Origin: Geomonas sp. RF6
GTDB lineage: Bacteria > Desulfobacterota > Desulfuromonadia > Geobacterales > Geobacteraceae
Direction: 5' to 3'
NCBI RefSeq assembly: GCF_021044625.1
Contig: NZ_CP087999.1
Span: forward strand, 2,249,001 to 2,313,000
Length of the DNA stretch: 64,000 bases
Under the pieces are notes generated by a model. That model was not told the DNA's origin. It was given only the letters and a program-made list of their open reading frames with translations, and did not search any database. Both the position numbers and the translations under genes were made by a program. Every line of letters begins with the position of its first letter. Within the stretch, counting starts at the first letter, position 1. Shown in pieces: positions 55,911 through 64,000 of the stretch.

Positions 55911-57621
55911 CCTCCTTCTGCCTGACCTCACATTCCCTGATGTGTCTTTGGGCCGCAATGAGACCCCTTGGAACTTGCTGTCCCTCCTGTTCAAGGGAGG
56001 AGCAGCAACAAATGTAGGTAAAGTAGCAGAGCGTATTCGTGCAGGATCACTAGGCTCACCACTCCTCGAAAGGATAAGTCTGGTGCAGAAAATTCATGAG
56101 GAGATTTCTTCAGCCCTGGCTAGCGGAGGGAGTAAAGAAACTGCGAAGACCCAAATCGAAAGAGCTCGAGCTTTTTTCTCATGGGTCGATCGCTCGGCAT
56201 CTCTTCTCAGTGTTGAAACAGTAGAGAGCAACTTTTTGCAGTGGACTGATTATCTCTTGCACCGTGTCCGAGTTGTCAAGGACATCCAGCACAGATCTGC
56301 ATATAAAGGTGCGATGGTAGTAGGCGATTTACTAGATAAGGTACTAGAGCGAAGAGTACCAATCATTTCCAACACAAGGCTTTTTCCCGAACGACGCAAG
56401 CATAAAATCCGTGGGATACAGGCTGATAAGCAGAATCTTACTGAAACGTTTATGTTTGGCCATGCATTACTCGACATTGTAGACAGCTTGAATGTCAATG
56501 CAATCTGGGGACCATTGCCGTTGCGTATTAGGCTACGAACCGGGCAGGAGTTGGAAGAGTGGTCAGGGCTAATGCAGCCGAGGCCTCACTGGGCCCATCC
56601 AACAAATTCTAAAGAACGGTTTCATCAGATGCGTCGTCTCAGTAATCGTGCCCGCTACGAAAACGAAGCTACCTTCGGCACCCGATATCGGCTCATAAAC
56701 CTACGCATTGAGGCAGAGTTACTCTTATTTATAGGGGTGACTGGGATGAATCTCGCCCAAGCCCACCGGCTCAAGGTACGACACTACAGCTACCGAAGCA
56801 CTATGGCTGGCTACGAGGTTCGTGATTACAAGAATCGCCGCCAAGGGGAAGTCTTGTTCAACATATACAGTGAGTATAAGGCGGTCTTCGAACGCTACCT
56901 TGAGTGGCGGAAGGTAATTTTTGAGGGGCATTCTGAGGAACTACTGTTTCCCCTCCTTAGAACGCGGGGGCGCGCAGAGGACATGCGGCCGCATTTTAAT
57001 CGGGTACGGGATACATGCAAGAAACTGAGGCTCCCCTTTATTCCGCCAAGCAGACTTCGCAACACACAGGTCAATTGGATGCTCCGGCGTTCTAACGATG
57101 CTGATTTAACTTCTGAGCTTGCACAGCATACCAAGGAGACGTTGTTAGACGTTTACGAGGAACCAAGTTTGCAAAGAGCGGTAGTAGAGGTCGCCAGATT
57201 CTGGCAGAGTCGCGACCCTGCTCTACCGTCTCCTGCACCTGGCGTTTGCAACGGAGTCCCGGCTCCAATAGTTGATATTCCACCGGAAGCCCCGCAACCT
57301 GACTGCATTAGACCAACAGGTTGCCTATGGTGCGAATACCATCGCGACATCGATAGCCTAGACTATGTGTGGTCATTAGCGAGCATGCGTCATCTGAAGA
57401 TTTTGTCCCTTAAGGGCTTCCTCCCTTCAGATCGAGGCAAGGACACAAAGGGGGCACGCATGATCGAGATGGCCATTGAACGTTTAACTGCTAAATTGCG
57501 CTGGTTTAGGCAGTCTAACGAGCTCCGGCGGAAATGGGTGATTGAGGTGCTTCTACGTATTGATGAGGCCCACTACCATCCCCATTGGTACTATTTGATA
57601 GCGGCTCTTGAAGGGGAGTGA
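55903..57621 (+). CDS. Tyrosine recombinase-like protein 2, catalytic residues altered
   Basis: 572 residues from ATG 55903, which overlaps the previous stop by 8 nt (ATGCATAA). The C-terminal half has integrase-like order: LLLFIGVTGMNLAQAHRLK, PSRLRNTQVNW, then AQHTKETLLDVYEE. However, Arg I appears replaced by Asn (TGMNLAQ where TGLR is usual) and the first His of H-x-x-R by Ser (SRLR); a His...Tyr pair near the end is kept. It may be a structural partner rather than a catalyst. The C-terminal CIRPTGCLWCEYHRDIDS Cys/His cluster resembles those in multi-recombinase elements. Confidence 0.75.
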   Translation: MHNLLLPDLTFPDVSLGRNETPWNLLSLLFKGGAATNVGKVAERIRAGSLGSPLLERISLVQKIHEEISSALASGGSKETAKTQIERARAFFSWVDRSASLLSVETVESNFLQWTDYLLHRVRVVKDIQHRSAYKGAMVVGDLLDKVLERRVPIISNTRLFPERRKHKIRGIQADKQNLTETFMFGHALLDIVDSLNVNAIWGPLPLRIRLRTGQELEEWSGLMQPRPHWAHPTNSKERFHQMRRLSNRARYENEATFGTRYRLINLRIEAELLLFIGVTGMNLAQAHRLKVRHYSYRSTMAGYEVRDYKNRRQGEVLFNIYSEYKAVFERYLEWRKVIFEGHSEELLFPLLRTRGRAEDMRPHFNRVRDTCKKLRLPFIPPSRLRNTQVNWMLRRSNDADLTSELAQHTKETLLDVYEEPSLQRAVVEVARFWQSRDPALPSPAPGVCNGVPAPIVDIPPEAPQPDCIRPTGCLWCEYHRDIDSLDYVWSLASMRHLKILSLKGFLPSDRGKDTKGARMIEMAIERLTAKLRWFRQSNELRRKWVIEVLLRIDEAHYHPHWYYLIAALEGE

Positions 57622-57624
57622 TTT

Positions 57625-59700
57625 ATGGTAACACGGAATCAGCTTGGGCTTGCGATTGATGTACCCTTTGTTACTACAACATGCCGGAGTTACAGACCAC
57701 CGAGTTGGCCGCCGCCACGAGATTGGGCATGCGTAGAGGACGCTGAAGGTAATGTCGTCTCTCTTTGGGGAGATCCCATCTGGCGCTTATACCCTTGGGC
57801 ACGGAAACCTTTGTGCCTGAATTTTGGAGATGGGCCATCGTTACCTAACACCACAGGAATCGATTCCGATAATGCCCATCTCCTTCGCTTAATGGTGACT
57901 TGGCGTGTTTGGGGCCCCAGGGGGGTTAAATCAGTTAGCTCGCTAAAGAACAACTTCTTTACACCCGTGCGTGCGATCGTAGCGTTGTGCAGTAGTGAAG
58001 GCATTTTAGCAAGCGATTTAATGAGGTTTCCCGCAGTTAGAGCAAAAATTCCTGAGGTAATCGCGGCCTCTTCGTTTGAACGCTTAGTCGCTGAATTGCA
58101 AAGAGTTCTGGATGCTCGAGAGGAACTCGGTTTCATCATCCTAGACCGGAGCGGGCTTACGCAACTTGTGGCGGCCAAGCAGGAACAGGATCCTGAGCAA
58201 ACGGAATATATCCCACCCCGAATCTGGACGTATCAGGTCGAGCGGTTGCGGGAATGCCTCTCCGATTATGCAGCCCATCGAGAGAAAGTTGAAGAATGCT
58301 TTCAGTTCTGTGTACAGGCCTACGCAAAAAACTACGGTACTCTAAGAGCCGCATTAACCTCTAAATCATCCAGTGCAAGGGGGCCATTCCAGAACCGAGG
58401 TGGTAGAGCTGGAGTTAAATCAGGATGCGAATTCCATGGCGCTTTTTTCCACACCGCAGCAAAATTTGGCATCGTCGACCTGCTCAGACGCTGGGTCGGA
58501 GAACCTGTAGAAGGTAATAGAAGAAAAGGAATCTCCCTTTTCAGCGCGTATCTATCACTTGTACAACATGCTGGCCTGGCCTATGTCCTCAACTTCAGCT
58601 TGATGCGGTATGAAGAGGGGAGAGGGTTAAGGGCTGATTGTTTGTCACATGAAGAGGATGAAGTCTTGGGAAAGATTCCGATTTTATGCGGAGCGACAAC
58701 AAAGACTGACCCTGATTCCGATGCGCGCTGGCCGACGACCCCGAGCATAGAAGTGGCCATAGGTGCGGTGACATCCGTGTCCCGCTTGCGCATGCGATGC
58801 GCAGAAGAGAACCCCTTTGCTAACCCTTCTGCCGAAGACATTACTAACCCTTACTTATTCCATCGATCTTTTGAACCGTGGGTAGCGAGAAAGGCATTGA
58901 AGCCGTATTCAATAATGCCATCATCTATGTCGTATAGAGACTTTATTGCAGACTTTCCACGGTTATTTGAACCGGCGTCCCTAGTGATAACGGAGGAGGA
59001 CCTGAGAATCGCACGGTCAGTTACTGCAACACTGAATTCTGAAATGTTTCAAGTAGGGAAGATTTGGCCATTGGCATGGCATCAACTTCGACGCACTGGA
59101 GCCGTCAACATGCAAGCCTCTGGTATTGTTAGCGATTCCACGGTGCAGTTTCTGATGAAGCACCTGACCAGAGCACAATCCCTGTATTATGGAAGGGGGA
59201 GTTCCAAGTTGAGCTATAACGACGAGGTCCGCACGCTATTGGTAAACGCGCAATACGAGGTAATGGGGCGGGAACTCGCTGACATTTTTTCCGACCGGTT
59301 CGTCAGCCCTCATGGCGATGATTACAAAAAAAAGATGGTTTTAGATTCAGTTGGACTTCAAGACGTCAGTATCCTGAGCCAGGAAGACGCGAAGCATTTT
59401 GAAGCAGCAGCTCGAAAGGGAACCATTTTTTATCGCACAACGCCATTGGGTGGTTGCATGAGTAACGGGCAATGTGATGGTGACTGCATAGAGTCTATTG
59501 CAGATTGCGCAGGAGGGGATGGCGGGCCCTTCTGTAAACATGTCTTATTCGATCGCGAGAGGGCAAAACAGAACGCAAATAGGCTTGAACACATTACCTT
59601 ACTGATAACTTCAACGCCGCTTGGTGCCCCCCGACTGCGTGCCCTCGAACAAGAAAAACGTGGATTGGAGAACTATTTTGCTTTCATCAACAAAGGGTAG
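57625..59700 (+). CDS. Tyrosine recombinase-like protein 3 (GmtZ/TnpB-like candidate)
   Basis: 691 residues, 3 nt after the previous gene. The integrase-like C-terminal region includes MRYEEGRGLRADCL (Arg I candidate), WHQLRRTGAVNMQASG (H-x-x-R) and KHLTRAQSLYYGRG (His and Tyr). A Cys-rich tail (GGCMSNGQCDGDCIESIADC) follows, then a helical end (EQEKRGLENYFAFINKG). Size and tail resemble the third component of multi-integrase elements. Its end overlaps the start of the accessory gene by about 23 nt. The GmtZ comparison is from memory of the Gamma-Mobile-Trio family. Confidence 0.78.
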   Translation: MVTRNQLGLAIDVPFVTTTCRSYRPPSWPPPRDWACVEDAEGNVVSLWGDPIWRLYPWARKPLCLNFGDGPSLPNTTGIDSDNAHLLRLMVTWRVWGPRGVKSVSSLKNNFFTPVRAIVALCSSEGILASDLMRFPAVRAKIPEVIAASSFERLVAELQRVLDAREELGFIILDRSGLTQLVAAKQEQDPEQTEYIPPRIWTYQVERLRECLSDYAAHREKVEECFQFCVQAYAKNYGTLRAALTSKSSSARGPFQNRGGRAGVKSGCEFHGAFFHTAAKFGIVDLLRRWVGEPVEGNRRKGISLFSAYLSLVQHAGLAYVLNFSLMRYEEGRGLRADCLSHEEDEVLGKIPILCGATTKTDPDSDARWPTTPSIEVAIGAVTSVSRLRMRCAEENPFANPSAEDITNPYLFHRSFEPWVARKALKPYSIMPSSMSYRDFIADFPRLFEPASLVITEEDLRIARSVTATLNSEMFQVGKIWPLAWHQLRRTGAVNMQASGIVSDSTVQFLMKHLTRAQSLYYGRGSSKLSYNDEVRTLLVNAQYEVMGRELADIFSDRFVSPHGDDYKKKMVLDSVGLQDVSILSQEDAKHFEAAARKGTIFYRTTPLGGCMSNGQCDGDCIESIADCAGGDGGPFCKHVLFDRERAKQNANRLEHITLLITSTPLGAPRLRALEQEKRGLENYFAFINKG

Positions 59701-60514
59701 TGGCAAAGAGACTGCCGAGAAGCGCTTCAGGGATGCATTTGACCGGCTCAAGCGGAATGCCCCCAAGATCTTGCCTATGGGGACGCCGGTCAGCCAAAAC
59801 AATGTCGCTAAGGAGGCTCAATGCGATCCTACCGCCCTGAGAAAAAGCCGGTACCCTACTCTGGTCGAGGAAATCCAGCAATACGTGAAAGCCCACGAGG
59901 AGGAGCAGCTGCCATCGGCCCGCCAGCGAATGCTAAAAAAACGGGAACGAAACAGGACTGCTCGTGAGGTTATCGCGGATTTAAGACGTCAGCGGGACGA
60001 AGCGGTTGGACTCCTTGCAGATGCAACCCTACGCATCGTTGAGCTAACTGAAGAACTTGCTAGCGCCAAAGTGGAGCAGAAAGAAACTCGGCCTTCGGCT
60101 CCTGTAATCTCTCTCACAAGACGGGACCCAGGCCTCCGTGTCTGTGAAGGAACGAGCGAAGATCATGGTCGAAAAGGCTGGAGTCGTGACACTGGCAATG
60201 AGCGGGAAGGGATTGGGAATAAACATCGTGGCGGGGCTGTTGGTACAAAGGCCACGAATGTTGAGGATCGAGGACTGTCGGCGGCCATGTCTCATCTGAA
60301 GCTCAAGGTAGATTCTGGTGATATTCTGAGTGCTCTCGCCCATCTGCTGACATCGCTGGCGAGGACTCGCGCCTCTATCTCCACCATCACTGCGCGGGCT
60401 CTTCCCATGGCAAAGACAGAGGTCTTCCTGGAGGTGGAGACACAGGATGGGCATATCCAGGATGTCGTAAAGTATCTCTCCCCACAGGTGTGTAAGGTGG
60501 AAGTGATGGATTGA
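59678..60514 (+). CDS. GmtX/TnpC-like accessory protein, probably altered at its 3' end
   Basis: 278 codons from TTG 59678, with GGAG at 59667-59670 spaced 7 nt. The N-terminal ~150 residues (RFRDAFDRLKRN, VSQNNVAKEAQCDPTALRKS, then a coiled coil to ~150) match the GmtX pattern and are analogous to TnpC (DUF6262) of Tn554. After about residue 155 (VISLTRRDPG) the frame becomes Gly/Arg-rich and shadow-like until codon ~204, where ATG 60287 opens a protein-like stretch (LKLKVDSGDILSALAHLL to QVCKVEVMD) resembling an ACT-type fold. The native protein may end near 60140, and the rest may belong to other genes joined in frame. The paralogous fragment at 60617 has ATG at the equivalent start. Confidence 0.7.
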   Translation: MLSSTKGSGKETAEKRFRDAFDRLKRNAPKILPMGTPVSQNNVAKEAQCDPTALRKSRYPTLVEEIQQYVKAHEEEQLPSARQRMLKKRERNRTAREVIADLRRQRDEAVGLLADATLRIVELTEELASAKVEQKETRPSAPVISLTRRDPGLRVCEGTSEDHGRKGWSRDTGNEREGIGNKHRGGAVGTKATNVEDRGLSAAMSHLKLKVDSGDILSALAHLLTSLARTRASISTITARALPMAKTEVFLEVETQDGHIQDVVKYLSPQVCKVEVMD

Positions 60515-61131
60515 GGCCTCCGGACAAATCTGATGAGCTGTCATTGGGCGGATCAGGGGGGCGACAAACGAGAACGTTCGCCAGGCGAGCGAGGCCGTCC
60601 TTGAAAAAACAACCTTTTGATTACTTCAACTCCTCCAGGCACTCCTTGGTTTCGTGCTGTGGAGCAAAAAATGGGAGAAGTATTTATGCCGTCACCAACA
60701 AAAGGAACTGGCAGCAAGAAGGCTGCCGAGGGGCGCTTTAGAGACGCGTTTGAACGATTAAAACGCAATTCCCCTGCTGGACTTCTGACATCAGAATGGG
60801 GAACCGGTTTCTTTTCAGCGCTGCAGGATTGCAACTAATCCCAAGCTGTCACGATCGCACTGGCTCGGAAAGTAATGGATCCCCTCCGAACTCCGGCTTC
60901 AGTCATGTTCGCAGTCGAATGAAGGGAATATGGGTGTTAGGAACGGTCACGTTCATCGCATGTGCCCGTGCGGGCTTAGAAAAAGGAATGTCGCGACCGA
61001 TCTTCTTTCTGGGATTCCAACCATGCAGCTAATACGGATTTCCTAGTCAACAATTCGCGGTTCCTCATTGATTTCCTTGTAAACAAGGGCAGTATGTGGT
61101 GCGGGGGCAGGACCCGCTTGAGCCGTGCGTG
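60515..61131. other. Right-end spacer of the island
   Basis: Non-coding 617 bp that holds the recombinase/accessory remnant (60617-60778). After it no homology is seen, and base composition changes gradually toward that of the core before the minus-strand gene ending at 61132. The island's right boundary is most likely within 60780-61100. Confidence 0.5.
60617..60778 (+). pseudogene. Remnant: end of recombinase 3 joined to start of GmtX-like gene
   Basis: The + frame reads ITSTPPGTPWFRAVEQ (compare ITSTPLGAPRLRALEQ at the end of recombinase 3). It then continues SPTKGTGSKKAAEGRFRDAF and ERLKRN (compare STKGSGKETAEKRFRDAF and DRLKRN at the start of the GmtX-like protein). Similarity stops near 60778. 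This is a second, decayed copy of the recombinase 3/accessory junction. Confidence 0.72.
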
Positions 61132-62103
61132 CTAAAACAAGGACAGCTGATCGTGGTGCCTGGGGACGGGGGCGTCCGCTGCTGCGTCGGCAGCTTTCTC
61201 GTTGACGGCGATCATGGAGGCCACTTCCGGATCGTGCTTTGCCAGGTTCGCGCGTATCTTCGCCTCGCTTAAATTCGCGTAGCAGTAGGCGCACTGGAAG
61301 CTGCAGGTGTTGTACATCCCCATGTCTACGGACTCTGCGCAAAGGCACTCCGGACGCTGGCTCTTGTCTTTGGGCAGTGGTCGTTCGATCCCGAAGAGCT
61401 TCTTGATCAACTTTCCGTCAATGCAGCTTCCGCGTCCGATCCCCGTCCCGTCGAGCAGGTCCCCTTCCGCACAGGAAAGCACTTCCAGCCCCCACCGATC
61501 GGCTATTTCCTTGAAACCGAGGGCGAGATCACGGAGTTCATCTTTGCGGTCATCGGCGGTTATGTCGTGGACGGTGATCTGGTTATCGCGGTGCAGCCGC
61601 TGCAGGCGGCTGTTCACCTTGCCGTAGGAGTCGAGAAAACTTAAGACCACACGCTCGGTCTTGTTGTGAAGTTCCCCGGCCAGTTGTGAGAAACGCTCCA
61701 GGTGCCACGCCGCCGGCGTCACGCTGCTGACGATCACCGGGTCGTAGCGCCACACCACCCTGCTGGAGCCGAGGCAGTCGGCCAGTTTCGCGAAGGAGGC
61801 AACACGTTCACTCAAGGAGGGCAGATGCGGCTCCCAGAAGGAAGTGTAGGGGTTGAGAGTGAACTGGAAATAGTAGTTGTATCCTCTTTGGTCCAACTCT
61901 CCGAGATACGGCATGAGGGGGCGCGGATTCTTACTCCAGAAAACGATGGCGTCAACATCGTTAGGCGCGAGGCTTACGCGCTTCTGCTGTTTCGTGTTGA
62001 ACGGGTTGACCCTGACGAAATACCCCTCGCGTACCCGAGCCATGAACCATACGGAGAAGAAGGCCGGGAGGTCAGTCCTGCGACTGGCGGAAACGATGGT
62101 CAT
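61132..62103 (-). CDS. DUF1848 family protein
   Basis: 323 residues. The N-terminus IVSASRRTDLPAFF and the VFWSKNPRPLMPYL and VWRYDPVIVS segments define the DUF1848 family. C-terminal cysteines in CSFQCAYCYANLS resemble a radical-SAM-type CxxC region. Function not known. ATG at 62103 is preferred (SD GAGGT at 62112-62108); the longer frame reaching 62166 overlaps the upstream gene. The start is 2 nt beyond the upstream stop, so it is coupled to the methyltransferase-like gene. GC-rich core-type codon use. Confidence 0.85.
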   Translation of the reverse strand: MTIVSASRRTDLPAFFSVWFMARVREGYFVRVNPFNTKQQKRVSLAPNDVDAIVFWSKNPRPLMPYLGELDQRGYNYYFQFTLNPYTSFWEPHLPSLSERVASFAKLADCLGSSRVVWRYDPVIVSSVTPAAWHLERFSQLAGELHNKTERVVLSFLDSYGKVNSRLQRLHRDNQITVHDITADDRKDELRDLALGFKEIADRWGLEVLSCAEGDLLDGTGIGRGSCIDGKLIKKLFGIERPLPKDKSQRPECLCAESVDMGMYNTCSFQCAYCYANLSEAKIRANLAKHDPEVASMIAVNEKAADAAADAPVPRHHDQLSLF

Positions 62104-62105
62104 GG

Positions 62106-62990
62106 TTACCTCTTGATGAACAGGCACATGCGGTGGAATTTGACGCTGGTTTTCGGTATGAGCCACTCCTCTCCGGTAAAGAGGTTCGTGCGGATGGTCT
62201 CCGGGAGGGGGAACCGGGGACGTATCACCGTTGCCACCGGCTCTCCCCGCTTCACGGTGAGCCCCTCGGCATGCAGTCGGGCAGCGAGTTCCGCCATGAA
62301 CTTGAAGATATCATGGTAGGCGTTTTCGATAAAGACGATTGCCTTGCACCTTGACTTGGCGATGATATTGCGGAAGGTGGCGAAGGCCCTTTCCCGGTCC
62401 GCGTAGATCTCCGTCATGAAGTTCTGCGAGACGATGAAGTCTGTATCCGAAAGGATGGCGTCGCAGGGAGAACCGCACGTGGTGCAGGCCGCCACGTCGC
62501 AAGGCTGATGGGCGAGGGTTAGCCGCTCCGGATGGCTGGAGTAGCCGGGAGCGAGGAGCGGGAGCAGTTCCTGCTGCACTTTTCCCCACCCCGGTTCACG
62601 GTCGAAGACGGTGGCCCGGATGCCGGTTATGTGCCTGGCGTGATCCCGCAGGTAGGCGGCAAGCCCCAGCACTTCCGGGGCCGGACCGCCGCCGAGGAAC
62701 GCAGCCTTCATCGTCCCCTCCGGACGTTCCGCGAACTGGAGCTTGGCGAGTTCCATCGTGTAGTAAAGCGGCTCGATGTAGTAAGGAAAGTAGGCCAGGA
62801 GGTAGGCGCCGCGGAAGCGTCCCTCGTCGTACGGCATACGCTTTCCCAGCGGCATGTGGAACATCCCTCGCGCCTGCCGCACGAAATGCTGCATGTCGCG
62901 CGCAGCCAGAGCGATCTTGTCCTCGGGAATGCCGTTGGTTGCACAGAGCCAGGAGAAGAGCTGAGGATACGGATTGTGGGAAGGGAACAT
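62106..62990 (-). CDS. SAM-dependent methyltransferase-like protein
   Basis: 294 residues. MKAAFLGGGPAPEVLGLAAYL (about residues 93-113) looks like SAM-binding motif I with the GGGPAPE loop. ATVFDREPGWGKVQ supplies an acidic residue at the end of strand 2, and ILSDTDFIVSQNFMTEI would be the motif IV region. C-terminal strands (KFHRMCLFIKR) fit a class I methyltransferase. A Cys cluster (CDVAACTTCGSPC) in the middle is unusual. The substrate is unknown. It is coupled to the DUF1848 gene downstream. Confidence 0.72.
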   Translation of the reverse strand: MFPSHNPYPQLFSWLCATNGIPEDKIALAARDMQHFVRQARGMFHMPLGKRMPYDEGRFRGAYLLAYFPYYIEPLYYTMELAKLQFAERPEGTMKAAFLGGGPAPEVLGLAAYLRDHARHITGIRATVFDREPGWGKVQQELLPLLAPGYSSHPERLTLAHQPCDVAACTTCGSPCDAILSDTDFIVSQNFMTEIYADRERAFATFRNIIAKSRCKAIVFIENAYHDIFKFMAELAARLHAEGLTVKRGEPVATVIRPRFPLPETIRTNLFTGEEWLIPKTSVKFHRMCLFIKR

Positions 62991-63237
62991 AATTTCACTC
63001 CTTGGAGTCGAAGATTACGTTCCCTATAGCGAGCGGTGTGCCAGGGGAGAGGGCTGAAAATTACCCTAGCTATTTCTTCATGTTATCCCGCAGAACCCCT
63101 TCCCCCACCCTCAGTTCGGCACAAATTTATTTATGAAAGCATAAAAGTGTCTTACTGGCCGGGGACTACCGAGGGGGCCAGGCTGCCGGGACGGCAGCAG
63201 CGGCCCCCCGCGCAGCGTGTCGAACACGATCTTCTTG

Positions 63238-64000
63238 CTACGAAGCGGGAGAATACCTGTCGAGCCACATCAGCACGTCGAACAGCGTGTACAGCACCGA
63301 CGTGACGGTGTATCGCGTGGGCTTGTCGAGGCGGCTGTCCTCATACGCGTGGAGGCCATCCGAGGTCACCTTGTAGATGAACTTCAGCTTGCGGTCGAGC
63401 GCTGAGTCGTTCCGCACGTATATGGCTCCCCTGTGCTTTCCCTTGTCCTTGTCGAATTGGCCGTTGAGGTGATAGAAGATGTCCCTCATCCGCAGATCCA
63501 GATTTCCCACCAGGTTCCTCGTGTACTCCTCCGGGAGAATTGCCCTGAATTTCGGGGACACGAAGATGCGTTCGAAGATGTTGCGCAGGCTCGCCAGATT
63601 TCCCCTGACGGTCGGCTGGTCGTCGGCGTCCTTCTTGAGGAGGACACTCATCATCTCGTCTGCGCTGAGGAGTCCCAGGTGACAGGAGGCGATGTTCATT
63701 ACCTCTAGGTACTCCGCTTTAAGGTTGTCCAGGGCGGAGTTTCTCAGCCGTGTGGCTATCTCGTAGAGCAACCGCTCTTCGTCCTTCCCCTTGCGATAGA
63801 CCTCGATGTCCCTGTACTCGCTTTTCTTGCGGTCGTACTCGTCATCGAAGCCGGTGAGGGCGAAAACCGGGAGCTTCGGGTCGCTCACACCGAAGTAGCG
63901 CACCATCTCGGAGAAGTAATAGCGGTCGGTGTTGCGCGAGGTGCCAGACACCTTGCAGTCGATGTCGGAGATCACCGCCGAGATGGAATTCCTGTTAGAA
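63238..64000 (-). CDS. Unidentified protein, 3' part; N-terminal receiver-like segment
   Basis: The frame stays open to the window edge, so the gene begins outside; GTG at 63975 is probably internal. The first visible ~75 residues (AVISDIDCKVSG, LPVFALTGFDD, YRDIEVYRKG) have the spacing of a response-regulator receiver (Asp after a strand, ALTG, then Lys). The remainder is helical (IATRLRNSALDNLKAEYLEV, SLRNIFERIFVSPKFR). This could be a receiver-type regulator with an unknown output domain, but the call is tentative. High GC like the rest of the right flank. Confidence 0.55.
   Translation of the reverse strand, partial: SNRNSISAVISDIDCKVSGTSRNTDRYYFSEMVRYFGVSDPKLPVFALTGFDDEYDRKKSEYRDIEVYRKGKDEERLLYEIATRLRNSALDNLKAEYLEVMNIASCHLGLLSADEMMSVLLKKDADDQPTVRGNLASLRNIFERIFVSPKFRAILPEEYTRNLVGNLDLRMRDIFYHLNGQFDKDKGKHRGAIYVRNDSALDRKLKFIYKVTSDGLHAYEDSRLDKPTRYTVTSVLYTLFDVLMWLDRYSPAS

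Larger units (their letters stand above)
19226..60840 (+). mobile_element. Defence-gene island with recombinase module
   Basis: About 42 kb of lower-GC DNA that starts exactly where recQ is broken and ends before the GC-rich minus-strand genes at 61.1 kb. It carries at least eight defence-type modules and a four-gene recombinase/accessory operon at its right end. The left edge is set by loss of RecQ homology near 19226. The right edge is only approximate: recombinase remnants run to ~60780 and core-like coding resumes at 61132. No convincing terminal direct or inverted repeats were seen by eye. Confidence 0.75.

Noticed and set aside
19226-61131. Terminal direct or inverted repeats of the island
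   Set aside because: Only short matches such as TATGGAC near the left end were seen, with no convincing counterpart at the right end.

Overview
The window looks like a chromosome segment of a Geobacter-type bacterium (Desulfuromonadota; Geobacter/Geomonas/Citrifermentans group). This rests on protein character and gene order: short-form HisG, a his cluster beside murA/prmC/prfA, and rpsU-yqeY-cvpA-dnaG-rpoD followed by queC-folE2. It was not tested by a database search. Roughly 1-19.2 kb and 61.1-64 kb are GC-rich core-like DNA. The ~42 kb between them is visibly lower in GC, has different codon use, and is packed with defence-type and recombinase genes.

Left core (1-18.1 kb, all +): 3' part of thyX, a DUF1385 membrane protein, prfA, prmC, murA, hisG-D-B-H-A-F-E, rpsU with a clear sigma70 promoter, yqeY-like, cvpA-like, dnaG, rpoD with a terminator, queC, folE2 and a DUF2064 transferase. 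Five copies of a ~43 bp intergenic repeat lie in the first 10 kb. A ~100 bp BIME-like palindrome sits between hisA and hisF, and a third copy of its arm lies near 18.1 kb.

Island (about 19.2-61 kb): it begins by interrupting recQ before helicase motif VI. Left to right it carries: (1) a small helical protein and a NACHT/STAND-WD40 protein that share a short sequence tag, at the C-terminus of the first and the N-terminus of the second, as in bacterial amyloid-signalling NLR pairs; (2) a HEPN protein; (3) a second, complete RecQ lacking a normal start codon, plus an unknown partner; (4) an unrecognised pair, the first gene frameshifted; (5) a 2132-residue nuclease-STAND protein of Avs type plus a DUF4209 HEPN protein; (6) a Gabija-like OLD/UvrD pair with a third PD-(D/E)XK-like protein; (7) two overlapping DUF262 (GmrSD-like) proteins; (8) a minus-strand group with HNH and HTH proteins, divergent from an XRE regulator across a palindromic operator; (9) three tyrosine-recombinase-type proteins plus a GmtX/TnpC-like accessory protein, flanked by remnants of a related recombinase set. 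The most economical reading is a recombinase-mobilised anti-phage island, with an older related element lying under the present one.

Right core (61.1-64 kb, all -): a DUF1848 protein coupled to a methyltransferase-like protein, then the 3' part of an unidentified gene that runs off the window. The missing 3' half of the interrupted recQ is not seen in the window, so the exact right end of the island is unresolved. No tRNA, rRNA or CRISPR array was found.
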